A stretch of 64,000 nt of DNA from Limiplasma sp036645955 (lineage in GTDB: Bacteria; Bacillota; Clostridia; Christensenellales; Aristaeellaceae): assembly GCA_036645955.1 (NCBI GenBank), contig JAVXND010000005.1:20861-84860 (forward strand), given 5' to 3'. This document shows positions 15,095-23,001 of the stretch, one piece after another. Positions within the stretch are counted from its first letter, which is position 1; every line of letters starts with the position of its first letter. Made by a program: the position numbers and the translations under genes. The notes below the pieces were generated by a model that saw nothing but the letters and a program-made list of their open reading frames with translations, did no database searches and was not told where the DNA came from.

Positions 15095-16297
15095 TTACTC
15101 GATTTCCTTGCCCGTTACAATACAAAGCGTATCGCGTGCAATCACAATTTCTTCGTCCGTAGGAATCACCACAATTTTTACCTTGCTATCATCGGTTGAA
15201 ATAATGGCTTCCTTGCGCGTTTGGTTCTTTTGAGGATCCAGCTTTGCGCCCAGGAAATCAAAGCCCGCCATTACGCGCTCGCGCAAATCGAAATTGTTTT
15301 CGCCAATGCCTGCGGTAAACACAATCACATCCACGCCGTTCATCACAGCCGCGTAGGAGCCGATGTATTTGCGAATGCCCGATACCAGCATATCCCGCGC
15401 AATGATGGCACGCTTGTGGCCTTGGTCAGCGGCTTCATCAATGTCGCGCATATCGCTGCTCAGGCCGCTGATGCCTAGCAGGCCGCTTTTTTTGTTGAGG
15501 ATGTTGAGCACCTCGTCAACGCTCAAATGCTCGTTGTTGGCAATGTATTGCACCACGGCAGGATCCATGCTGCCAGAGCGCGTGCCCATGATTACGCCCT
15601 CCAAAGGCGTAATGCCCATGCTGGTATCTACACATTTGCCGCCATCCACCGCCGCCATGCTGGAGCCATTGCCCAAGTGGCAGGTGATGATGCGTGTTTT
15701 TTGCCGATCCAGCCCCAAAAACTCGCAGGCACGCTTGCTTACATAGCGGTGGCTGGTACCGTGAAAGCCGTAGCGGCGAACCTTGAGGCGCTCATAGTAT
15801 TCCATAGGCACGCCGTATAAATAGGCCTTGGGCGGCATGGTTTGGTGAAATGCGGTATCAAACACAGCCACATTGGGCGTGCCCGGCATCACCTTTTCAC
15901 AAGCCTCTATGCCCATCAGGTTGGCGGGATTATGCAGGGGGCCCAATGGGATGTTGGCGCGAATGGCTTCCTTTACTTCCTCATTCACCAAAACACTTGC
16001 GGTAAAGCGCTCGCCGCCATGCAGTACGCGGTGACCCACCGCGCCGATTTCGCTCATGCTTTTTACCGCGCCCTTTTCTGGGTCGGCCAAGGCTTTGAGC
16101 ATTAGAGCAATGCCGTCGGTGTGGGTTTTCATAGGGGTTTCCAGCACAAAAGCTTGATCGCCCACCTTTTGGGTAATTTTACTGCCTTCAATGCCGATGC
16201 GCTCCACCAAGCCCTTTGCCAGCAGTTTTTCGCCGTCCATATCAATCAGCTGATATTTCAAAGAGGAAGAGCCTGCGTTTAAAATCAAGATTTTCAT
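15095..16297 (-). CDS. ackA: Acetate kinase
   Basis: AckA converts acetyl phosphate and ADP to acetate and ATP, a main fermentative energy step. The 400-residue protein has the N-terminal MKILILNAGSSSLKYQLI, the HRVLHGGERFT motif, the FDTAFHQTMP active-site segment, the FHGTSHRYVS motif and TAGIGEN near the C terminus. Length is standard. It follows pta by 24 nt, and the two genes form the Pta-AckA acetate pathway. AAAGGAG precedes the ATG. Confidence 0.97.
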   Translation of the reverse strand: MKILILNAGSSSLKYQLIDMDGEKLLAKGLVERIGIEGSKITQKVGDQAFVLETPMKTHTDGIALMLKALADPEKGAVKSMSEIGAVGHRVLHGGERFTASVLVNEEVKEAIRANIPLGPLHNPANLMGIEACEKVMPGTPNVAVFDTAFHQTMPPKAYLYGVPMEYYERLKVRRYGFHGTSHRYVSKRACEFLGLDRQKTRIITCHLGNGSSMAAVDGGKCVDTSMGITPLEGVIMGTRSGSMDPAVVQYIANNEHLSVDEVLNILNKKSGLLGISGLSSDMRDIDEAADQGHKRAIIARDMLVSGIRKYIGSYAAVMNGVDVIVFTAGIGENNFDLRERVMAGFDFLGAKLDPQKNQTRKEAIISTDDSKVKIVVIPTDEEIVIARDTLCIVTGKEIE

Positions 16298-16321
16298 TGG
16301 TCTGCTCCTTTGTATTGTCTT

Positions 16322-17320
16322 TTACGCTTGTGCCTTCACAGCGGTAATGGCCACCACGCTTACAATGTCATCCACAGAGCAGCCACGGCTCAAATCGCTC
16401 ACAGGCTTGGCAAGACCCTGAATAATGGGGCCCACTGCCACCGCGCCCGCCAAGCGCTGTACAAGCTTATAGCCAATGTTGCCCGCTTGCAAATCGGGGA
16501 AAATCAGCACGTTGGCATGTCCTGCCACCGCACTGCCCGGGCTTTTGAGTTGCCCGACGCTTACCTCAAGCGCCGCATCTGCCTGCAATTCGCCGTCCAG
16601 CGGCAATTCAGGCGCAAGCTCGTGCGCAATTTTGGTGGCTTCCTGCACCTTGGTAACCAGGTCGTGCTTCGCGCTTCCCTTTGTAGAGAAGGAAAGCATG
16701 GCTACGCGCGGCTCCAAATCCACCAGCAAGCGGCCCGAATCGGCGCTTGCAATGGCAATGGCCGCAAGCTCTTCGGCGCTGGGGTTGGGAATCACGGCAC
16801 AGTCACCAAACACCATCACGCCTTGATCCCCGCGGCTCTTGTCCTCAAGCTCCATGATAAAGCAGCTGCTGACCACCTTGATACCGGGAGCCGTTTTGAT
16901 GATTTGCAATGCTGGGCGAAGCACATTGCCGGTGGAGTTAATCGCGCCGGCAACCATGCCGTCCGCATCTCCTGCTTTGAGCATAACAGCGCCGTAGTAC
17001 AGCATATCGCCTGTTACCAAGCCCTGCGCCTGCTCTAGCGTCATGCCCTTTGCCTTGCGCAGTTCAAAAAGCAATTCCGCGTAGGCGGCGCTCTTGTCAC
17101 TGCTCTTGGGGTCAATCATTTCAACGCCGCTTAAATCGGTCTTTGTTTCGGCGGCCACTTTTTGAATTTCTTCAGAGTTGCCAAGCAAAGTTACCTTTGC
17201 AATGCCCTGCGCAACAATTTTTGCGCTTGCTTGTACCGTTCGGGGCTCGCTGCCCTCAGGTAGCACAATGTGCATAACGGAAGCTTTGGCCTTCAGTTTG
17301 ATTTTCTCAATCGCAGACAT
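16322..17320 (-). CDS. pta: Phosphate acetyltransferase
   Basis: Pta exchanges CoA of acetyl-CoA for phosphate, giving acetyl phosphate for AckA. The 332-residue protein is the short form with only the catalytic domain: IVLPEGSEPRTVQA at the N terminus, the GMVAGAINSTGNVLRPALQIIKT core and SPGSAVAGHANVLIFPDLQAGNIGYKLVQRL near the C terminus (quoted in parts from about 255 to 290). It has no regulatory extension. GGGAGG lies upstream of the ATG. Confidence 0.96.
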   Translation of the reverse strand: MSAIEKIKLKAKASVMHIVLPEGSEPRTVQASAKIVAQGIAKVTLLGNSEEIQKVAAETKTDLSGVEMIDPKSSDKSAAYAELLFELRKAKGMTLEQAQGLVTGDMLYYGAVMLKAGDADGMVAGAINSTGNVLRPALQIIKTAPGIKVVSSCFIMELEDKSRGDQGVMVFGDCAVIPNPSAEELAAIAIASADSGRLLVDLEPRVAMLSFSTKGSAKHDLVTKVQEATKIAHELAPELPLDGELQADAALEVSVGQLKSPGSAVAGHANVLIFPDLQAGNIGYKLVQRLAGAVAVGPIIQGLAKPVSDLSRGCSVDDIVSVVAITAVKAQA

Positions 17321-17343
17321 GGTACTTTCCTCCCTTATGTGCT

Positions 17344-17371
17344 AAAATACAGTTTGTATATCTGTTTTCAA
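17344..17371 (-). promoter_or_regulatory. Possible promoter of pta-ackA
   Basis: TTGAAA (17366-17371) and TATTTT (17344-17349) on the minus strand are spaced by 16 bp and sit just upstream of pta. The match is only moderate. Confidence 0.4.
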
Positions 17372-17421
17372 CCCTACCAGTATACAACTTTTCATGTCGA
17401 AAGGGAAGGGGGAAAATCAGC

Positions 17422-18582
17422 TTGTATCCCATTGTTGGAATTATTTGTGAATACGATCCCTTCCATTTGGGTCATCAGCGGCACTTTGAGTTGATACGCG
17501 AACGCTTTCCGACGGCCTCCATTCTGTGCGTCATGAGCGGATGCTTTACCCAGCGGGGCACGCCCGCCCTGCACAGCCCCGCCCTGCGTGCCAAAGCCGC
17601 GCTTTTAGCAGGTGCAGACATGGTTCTTGAATTACCCTGCGCCTTTGCCGTGCGGGATGCGGAGCATTTTGCCCTGGGAGGCGTAGGTCTGTTAAACGCT
17701 TTGGGCTTTGTAACCCATCTTTCCTTTGGCACAGAAGATGAACCCGCCCTGCTAGCGCCCGCCGCACAGCTGCTGGAAGCGCCCACAAAGGATTTTGTTC
17801 TGGCGCTCAAAGCCGCGCTTAGCTCAGGCTGTTCCTTTGTGAGCGCACAAGGCCGCGCGCTTTCGCAATGCCTTGTGCTGGAAGCCGCGCCGCTTCAAAA
17901 GCCCAACAACATTCTGGCGCTATGCTATCAGCGTGCGCTATTGCGCCTGCACAGCCCCATTCAGCCTTTGGCCGTGCACCGCCAAGGCGGGTATCATGAT
18001 ACCGCTTTGCCGCAAAGCGGCTATCCCTCCGCCACAGCTGTACGCGCGGCGTTTTTGTCTGGAAACCTCGCGGATGCCTCCAGCGCATGCGGCTATCCGC
18101 TCGCAGTCTCCCCCGTTTGTGTGCCCACGGCGCTGGATCTTGTACTGCTTGCCAAGCTTCGCGCCATGCCCTCTGAAAGCTTGGCCGCACTGCCCCTTTG
18201 TACGGAGGGGCTTCATAACCGTCTGCATGCCTGTGCACTGCGCGCCGCCACGCGCGAGGAGCTGCTCGCCCTGCTGAAAACCAAGCGCTACGCTTACGCT
18301 CGTTTGAGCCGCCTTTGCTGTCATGCCCTGCTGGGCATAACAGATGCCCTGTTAAGCGAAAACCCTCTGCCCAGCTATGCGCGCCTGCTTGGGTTTTGCG
18401 CCAAAAACAAAGCCCTGCTAGCTATGCTTGGGCAAAGCAAGCTTCCCATCATTGCCAAAGCCGCAGACGGCGATTTTCAAAACCCGCTGTATCAGCTGGA
18501 TGAAGCCGCCTATGACCTGTGGGCGCTGGGCGCGGGTCTGCCCGCAGGGCTTATGAAACGGCAGGGCATTGTGGTACAATAG
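17422..18582 (+). CDS. tmcAL: tRNA(Met) cytidine acetate ligase
   Basis: TmcAL uses ATP and acetate to make N4-acetylcytidine at the wobble position of elongator tRNA-Met. The 386-residue protein has the nucleotidyltransferase N terminus YPIVGIICEYDPFHLGHQRH with the HxGH ATP site, MSGCFTQRGTPA, and LELPCAFAVRDAEHFALGG. The start codon is TTG at 17422, placed after AAGGGGGAA. It diverges from pta, and acetate is the product of that neighbouring pathway, although the link may be chance. Confidence 0.92.
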   Translation: MYPIVGIICEYDPFHLGHQRHFELIRERFPTASILCVMSGCFTQRGTPALHSPALRAKAALLAGADMVLELPCAFAVRDAEHFALGGVGLLNALGFVTHLSFGTEDEPALLAPAAQLLEAPTKDFVLALKAALSSGCSFVSAQGRALSQCLVLEAAPLQKPNNILALCYQRALLRLHSPIQPLAVHRQGGYHDTALPQSGYPSATAVRAAFLSGNLADASSACGYPLAVSPVCVPTALDLVLLAKLRAMPSESLAALPLCTEGLHNRLHACALRAATREELLALLKTKRYAYARLSRLCCHALLGITDALLSENPLPSYARLLGFCAKNKALLAMLGQSKLPIIAKAADGDFQNPLYQLDEAAYDLWALGAGLPAGLMKRQGIVVQ

Positions 18583-18654
18583 CATCCGTATCATAGCATT
18601 CCCATCCTCGCACTGCGCCCCTCAAAAATCAACCCACGAAGGAGATTCGCCTGC

Positions 18655-20385
18655 ATGAAAACCCTTCTTCCCTTTCTGAAGCCCTACCGCAAGGAATGCA
18701 TCCTAAGCCCCCTGCTCAAATGCTTTGAAGCCATTCTCGAGCTGTTTGTACCGCTGATTATGGCCGCCATCATCGATAACGGCATTGCGGCTCACGACAG
18801 CGCTTACGTACTGCGCATGGGGCTGCTGCTTGTTTTGCTTGGCTTGCTGGGCTTTGGCGGCTCCATTGTGGCGCAATATTTTGCGGCAAAAGCGGCCGTG
18901 GGTTTTGGCACACAGCTCAAAGCCGCGCTTTTTGCCCACATCCAACGCTTTTCCTATACGGAGCTGGACACCTTGAGTACCCCTACGCTCATCAACCGCA
19001 TGACCGCCGACTTAAATCAGGTGCAAACAGGCGTTAATCAAGTGCTTCGCCTGTTGCTTCGCTCCCCCTTCATTGTAGTGGGCGCTATGCTGATGGCTTT
19101 TACGGTTGATGTCAAAACCTCCGTGATTTTTGTGGTGCTGATTCCTTTGCTTGCTTTGGTGGTGGTGGGCATCATGTGGCTTTCCCTCCCCCGCCACAAG
19201 CGCATTCAAGCCCAGCTGGACCGCGTGCTTCTGCACACGCGCGAAAACCTGACCGGCGTGCGCGTGCTTCGCGCCTTTAACAAGCAGGAGAGTGAAACCG
19301 CCCAATTCACCGCCGATAACAACCTGCTAAGCCAAATGCAGCAGCGCGTAGGCAAGCTTTCCGCACTCATGAACCCCCTTACCTATGCCATGGTAAACTT
19401 TGCGCTGATTGCGCTTCTGTGGGGCGGTGCGCTTCAGGTGCAAACCGGGGTGCTCACAACGGGCGCGGTGGTTGCGCTGGTCAACTACCTATCCCAAATT
19501 TTGGTGGAGCTTATCAAGCTTGCAAACCTGATTGTGGTGATTACAAAAGCAATCGCCTGCGCGGCGCGTATTGAAACCGTATTCCAGCAAGCCCCAGGCA
19601 TGCAAAACCCCGCTTCGCCCATTCCCGCCCCTGCCAGCGGCCCCGAATGCGTGCGCTTCCAAAATGTATGCGCACGCTATCAGGGCGCGGGCGGCGATTC
19701 CCTTACAGGCGTTGATTTTACCGCCCTTCGGGGGCAGACCATCGGCATTATCGGCGGTACAGGGTCAGGCAAGAGCACGCTTGTCAACCTCATTCCCCGC
19801 TTTTACGATGCCGCCAGCGGCAGTGTGTGGGTGGACGGTGTCAATGTCAAAGACCAAGCCCTTCCCGCACTGCGCGGAAAAATTGCCGTGGTTCCCCAAA
19901 AAGCGGCGCTGTTTGGAGGCACCATCCGCCAAAATCTTCGCTGGGGCAAGCAGGATGCCACCGACGAGGAGCTGTGGGCGGCGCTTGAAACTGCACAAGC
20001 CGCCGAAGTGGTGCGCGGCAAAGCGCTCCAATTGGATGAGCCCATTGACCAAAACGGCCGCAATCTTTCAGGCGGACAGCGCCAGCGCTTGACCATCGCG
20101 CGTGCATTGGTCAAAAAGCCCGAAATTCTTATTTTAGACGATAGCGCCTCCGCTCTTGATTTTGCAACCGATGCGGCGCTTCGCAGAGCGCTCAAAAGGC
20201 TTGATACGCGAACCACCGTCTTTGTGGTTTCACAGCGTGCCAGCTCCGTGCGTTTTTCCGATTTCATTTTGGTGCTGGATGAGGGCGCAATGGTGGGCAG
20301 AGGCACGCATGAGGAATTGCTTGCAAGCTGCCCCGTTTATCAGGAAATTTATTATTCGCAATACCCCAAGGAGGCCATGCTATGA
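18655..20385 (+). CDS. ABC exporter half-transporter, degenerate-site subunit
   Basis: This 576-residue fused membrane-ATPase protein forms one half of a heterodimeric multidrug-type exporter (LmrCD/BmrCD/YheIH group). An N-terminal six-helix domain (about 1-310) is followed by an ATPase with Walker A GGTGSGKST, signature LSGGQRQR and Walker B ILILDDSASALD. The residue after Walker B is Asp where Glu is catalytic, so this half likely contributes a non-hydrolysing site, as in asymmetric heterodimers. The ATG has GAAGGAG upstream. The gene overlaps its partner by 4 nt. Confidence 0.92.
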   Translation: MKTLLPFLKPYRKECILSPLLKCFEAILELFVPLIMAAIIDNGIAAHDSAYVLRMGLLLVLLGLLGFGGSIVAQYFAAKAAVGFGTQLKAALFAHIQRFSYTELDTLSTPTLINRMTADLNQVQTGVNQVLRLLLRSPFIVVGAMLMAFTVDVKTSVIFVVLIPLLALVVVGIMWLSLPRHKRIQAQLDRVLLHTRENLTGVRVLRAFNKQESETAQFTADNNLLSQMQQRVGKLSALMNPLTYAMVNFALIALLWGGALQVQTGVLTTGAVVALVNYLSQILVELIKLANLIVVITKAIACAARIETVFQQAPGMQNPASPIPAPASGPECVRFQNVCARYQGAGGDSLTGVDFTALRGQTIGIIGGTGSGKSTLVNLIPRFYDAASGSVWVDGVNVKDQALPALRGKIAVVPQKAALFGGTIRQNLRWGKQDATDEELWAALETAQAAEVVRGKALQLDEPIDQNGRNLSGGQRQRLTIARALVKKPEILILDDSASALDFATDAALRRALKRLDTRTTVFVVSQRASSVRFSDFILVLDEGAMVGRGTHEELLASCPVYQEIYYSQYPKEAML

Positions 20386-22127
20386 AAGCCACCGCTTACC
20401 GCAAGCAAACCCTTTGCAAGGTACTTTTCTATGTGGGGCGCTATAAGGGTTATTTGATTGCTTCCCTGATTTTATGCATCATCACCGTTGCGTCCACGCT
20501 TACCATACCCATTGTTACAGGGCGGGTGATTGACCTGCTGCTAGGCGCTGGGCAAGTCAATTTTGCAGGCATTTTGCCGTTGCTTGCTCAAATGGGCGTG
20601 TTGATCGCCATCACATCGCTTTCGCAATGGTGCATGAGCCTGTGCAACAACCGCATGACCTATTCCACCGTGCGCGATATTCGTGCGGATGCTTTCCGCC
20701 GCATTCAGCACATGCCGCTTGCAAAGCTGGATCAAAGCCCCACGGGCGACCTCACCAGCCGCATCATTGCCGATGTGGATCAGTTTTCAGATGGCCTGCT
20801 CATGGGCTTCACGCAGTTTTTCACCGCTATTTTAACCATTGTAGGCACGCTTTTCTTCATGTTTTCAGTCAATGCGGTCATCGCTACAGCGGTGGTCATC
20901 ATCACGCCGATTTCCCTTGTGGTGGCGGCACTCATTGCCAAAAGCTCCTTTAAAATGTTCACATTGCAGGCCCGCACGCGCGGCGAGCAAACCGCTTTGA
21001 TCGATGAAATGATCACAGGGCAGAAGGTGGTTCGCGCCTTTTCAAGCGAAGAAGCGGTGCAAGCGCGTTTTGATGAAATCAACAAGCGGCTGGAAAAATG
21101 CAGTGTGCGCGCCATCTTCTATTCAGCGCTTACACAGCCCTCCACGCGCTTTGTAAACTCGCTGGTTTATGCCTGTGTGGGTGTATCGGGCGCGCTGATT
21201 TCCGTGGCTACAGGGGGTGTTACCGTAGGGCAGGTATCCGCTTTTTTGAGCTATGCCAACCAATACACCAAGCCCTTTAACGAAATTTCAGGCGTAATAA
21301 CCGAGCTTCAGGGCGCACTTGCCTGCGCAAGGCGCGTGTTTGACGTGATTGAACAGCCCATTGAAGCCGACGATGCGGTTGGTGTGCTTCGCAATGCGGA
21401 CGGCTCCGTTTGCTTTCACGACATCAGCTTTTCCTACACAAAAGACCGCAAGCTGATTGAGCATTTGAATCTCAACGTTCTGCCGGGTCAGCGCATCGCC
21501 ATCGTCGGCCCTACGGGTTGCGGAAAAACCACGCTCATCAACCTGCTCATGCGTTTTTACGATGTGGATAGCGGTTTAATCAGCTGCAGCGGACATCCCA
21601 TTGAAGAAATCACGCGCCACAGCCTGCGCGAGCATTTTGGCATGGTTTTGCAGGAAACATGGCTCAAAAGCGGCACCATCCGCGATAACATCAAAACAGG
21701 CCGTGAAGCCGCAACCGAGGAAGAGTTGATTTCCGCCGCAAAAGCAACCCACGCCCACAGCTTTATCATGCGCCTGCCCGACGGCTATGACACTTGGATT
21801 ACAGAGGATGGAGGCAATTTGAGTCAAGGTCAAAAACAGCTTTTGTGCATTACACGCGTCATGCTCTGCCTGCCGCCCATGCTCATTCTTGATGAAGCCA
21901 CCTCTTCCATTGATACGCGCACCGAACAGCGCATACAGCGTGCGTTTGAAAAGCTGATGGCTGGCCGTACAAGCTTTATTGTTGCTCACCGCCTATCCAC
22001 CATCCAAACAGCGGATGTCATTCTTGTAATGAACCACGGAAGCGTTGTGGAGCAGGGCACGCACGAAGAATTGCTTGCACGGGACGGTTTCTATGCACAG
22101 CTTTTCAAAAGCCAGTTTGCGGCGTAG
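20382..22127 (+). CDS. ABC exporter half-transporter, catalytic subunit
   Basis: This 581-residue protein is the second half of the exporter. It has a six-helix N-terminal domain (about 20-320), a Walker A of GPTGCGKTT, signature LSQGQKQ, and Walker B MLILDEATSSID with a normal catalytic glutamate. The signature has Q in place of the second glycine (LSQGQ rather than LSGGQ), typical of this side of such heterodimers. Substrates cannot be predicted. The ATGA overlap with the first subunit indicates coupled translation. Confidence 0.92.
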   Translation: MKATAYRKQTLCKVLFYVGRYKGYLIASLILCIITVASTLTIPIVTGRVIDLLLGAGQVNFAGILPLLAQMGVLIAITSLSQWCMSLCNNRMTYSTVRDIRADAFRRIQHMPLAKLDQSPTGDLTSRIIADVDQFSDGLLMGFTQFFTAILTIVGTLFFMFSVNAVIATAVVIITPISLVVAALIAKSSFKMFTLQARTRGEQTALIDEMITGQKVVRAFSSEEAVQARFDEINKRLEKCSVRAIFYSALTQPSTRFVNSLVYACVGVSGALISVATGGVTVGQVSAFLSYANQYTKPFNEISGVITELQGALACARRVFDVIEQPIEADDAVGVLRNADGSVCFHDISFSYTKDRKLIEHLNLNVLPGQRIAIVGPTGCGKTTLINLLMRFYDVDSGLISCSGHPIEEITRHSLREHFGMVLQETWLKSGTIRDNIKTGREAATEEELISAAKATHAHSFIMRLPDGYDTWITEDGGNLSQGQKQLLCITRVMLCLPPMLILDEATSSIDTRTEQRIQRAFEKLMAGRTSFIVAHRLSTIQTADVILVMNHGSVVEQGTHEELLARDGFYAQLFKSQFAA

Positions 22128-22183
22128 CCCCTCGCACCATAAGAACGCATGTTCGTTTGCTGTGTAAAGTGATTTTTGCGGGA

Positions 22184-22213
22184 TTGACAGCGCAATTGCG
22201 TTTCCCTTATAAT
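22184..22213 (+). promoter_or_regulatory. Promoter of the YhcH-family gene
   Basis: TTGACA at 22184-22189 and TATAAT at 22208-22213 are separated by 18 bp, about 47 nt before the ATG at 22260. Confidence 0.85.
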
Positions 22214-22259
22214 GAGCAGTCGGCGCGCAAAGCGAAGCCGAAAGAAGGAGCTTGCCCAC

Positions 22260-22721
22260 ATGTATAAAGGTCATATCAACTTTTTAAGCGATGACGCTTT
22301 GCCCCCGATTGTAAAGGAAGCCTTGCGCTACCTGCTCACCCTGCAAAAAGGTCAATTGCCCGCACAAAGCTGCACGCTTGGGGAAAGCGGCGTATTTGTG
22401 AATTTTGCCAACACAGTTACTTCGCCTGAAAGCGAGCGCGTGTTCGAAGCTCACGAAAAGTATGCCGACCTGCATTTTATAGTGGAGGGAACGGAGCGCA
22501 TTGATCTGGGCTGGACAAAGAACATGCATCAAATCAAGCCTTATGAAGAAGCGGACGATGCCGCCCTGTACCAAGGCACGCCTCACACCCGCTCTGTCAT
22601 GACAGTCGGCGAGTTTCTTCTTTGCATGCCAGGCGAGGCGCATCGTGTGTTGGTTGCGCCAAACGAATCCGCGCCCATTCAAAAGGCCATTGCCAAAATC
22701 CCCGTTTCACTCTTCAAGTAA
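22260..22721 (+). CDS. YhcH/YjgK/YiaL family (DUF386) protein, probable sialic acid anomerase
   Basis: This 153-residue cupin-like protein has the family metal-site segments HEKYADLHFIVEGTERI and LLCMPGEAHRVL. Members are found in sialic acid (nan) operons, and E. coli YhcH (NanQ) speeds interconversion of N-acetylneuraminate anomers. Here a nanA-type gene lies about 6 kb downstream beyond an ABC importer, which supports the same role. The start at 22260 follows AAGAAGGAG; an in-frame ATG at 22212 overlaps the -10 box and is rejected. The gene has its own promoter and terminator. Confidence 0.87.
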   Translation: MYKGHINFLSDDALPPIVKEALRYLLTLQKGQLPAQSCTLGESGVFVNFANTVTSPESERVFEAHEKYADLHFIVEGTERIDLGWTKNMHQIKPYEEADDAALYQGTPHTRSVMTVGEFLLCMPGEAHRVLVAPNESAPIQKAIAKIPVSLFK

Positions 22722-22747
22722 AACTTCATAACCAACGCCGTTTTTTT

Positions 22748-22795
22748 AGCCCGACTTTCGTTGCTTTTTGAGAAGCGCAAGGCCGGGCTTTTTTT
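22748..22795 (+). terminator. Intrinsic terminator after the YhcH-family gene
   Basis: AGCCCG and CTT at 22748-22757 pair with AAG and CGGGCT at 22779-22789 with an inner GCTT/AAGC stem, followed by seven T. It closes the YhcH transcript before the next promoter. Confidence 0.85.
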
Positions 22796-22914
22796 GAACA
22801 TCCGCAAAGCTCATATCTTCCTCATATGTACTATATTTAAACTCGTTTTTCGCGTTGCCTTGGGAGTTGTGACAGTTTCCAATAAAATTTTGTGGTGAAT
22901 TATGCAAAAAGGGC

Positions 22915-22943
22915 TTGCATTTTTTCTCGTATTGTAGTACATT
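22915..22943 (+). promoter_or_regulatory. Promoter of the peptide-type ABC importer operon
   Basis: TTGCAT (22915-22920) and TACATT (22938-22943) are separated by 17 bp, about 60 nt before the binding protein ATG. The interval 22796-22914 holds nothing that I recognise. Confidence 0.6.
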
Positions 22944-23001
22944 ATAGCCATGGAAGCGCAACGGCGCATAACAAACCAATTTCATAAAGGAGGATTACCC
23001 A

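Noticed and set aside
22746..22985. 79-codon minus-strand ORF between YhcH and the binding protein gene
   Set aside because: It spans the terminator and promoter of the flanking genes, has no ribosome site and is not protein-like.
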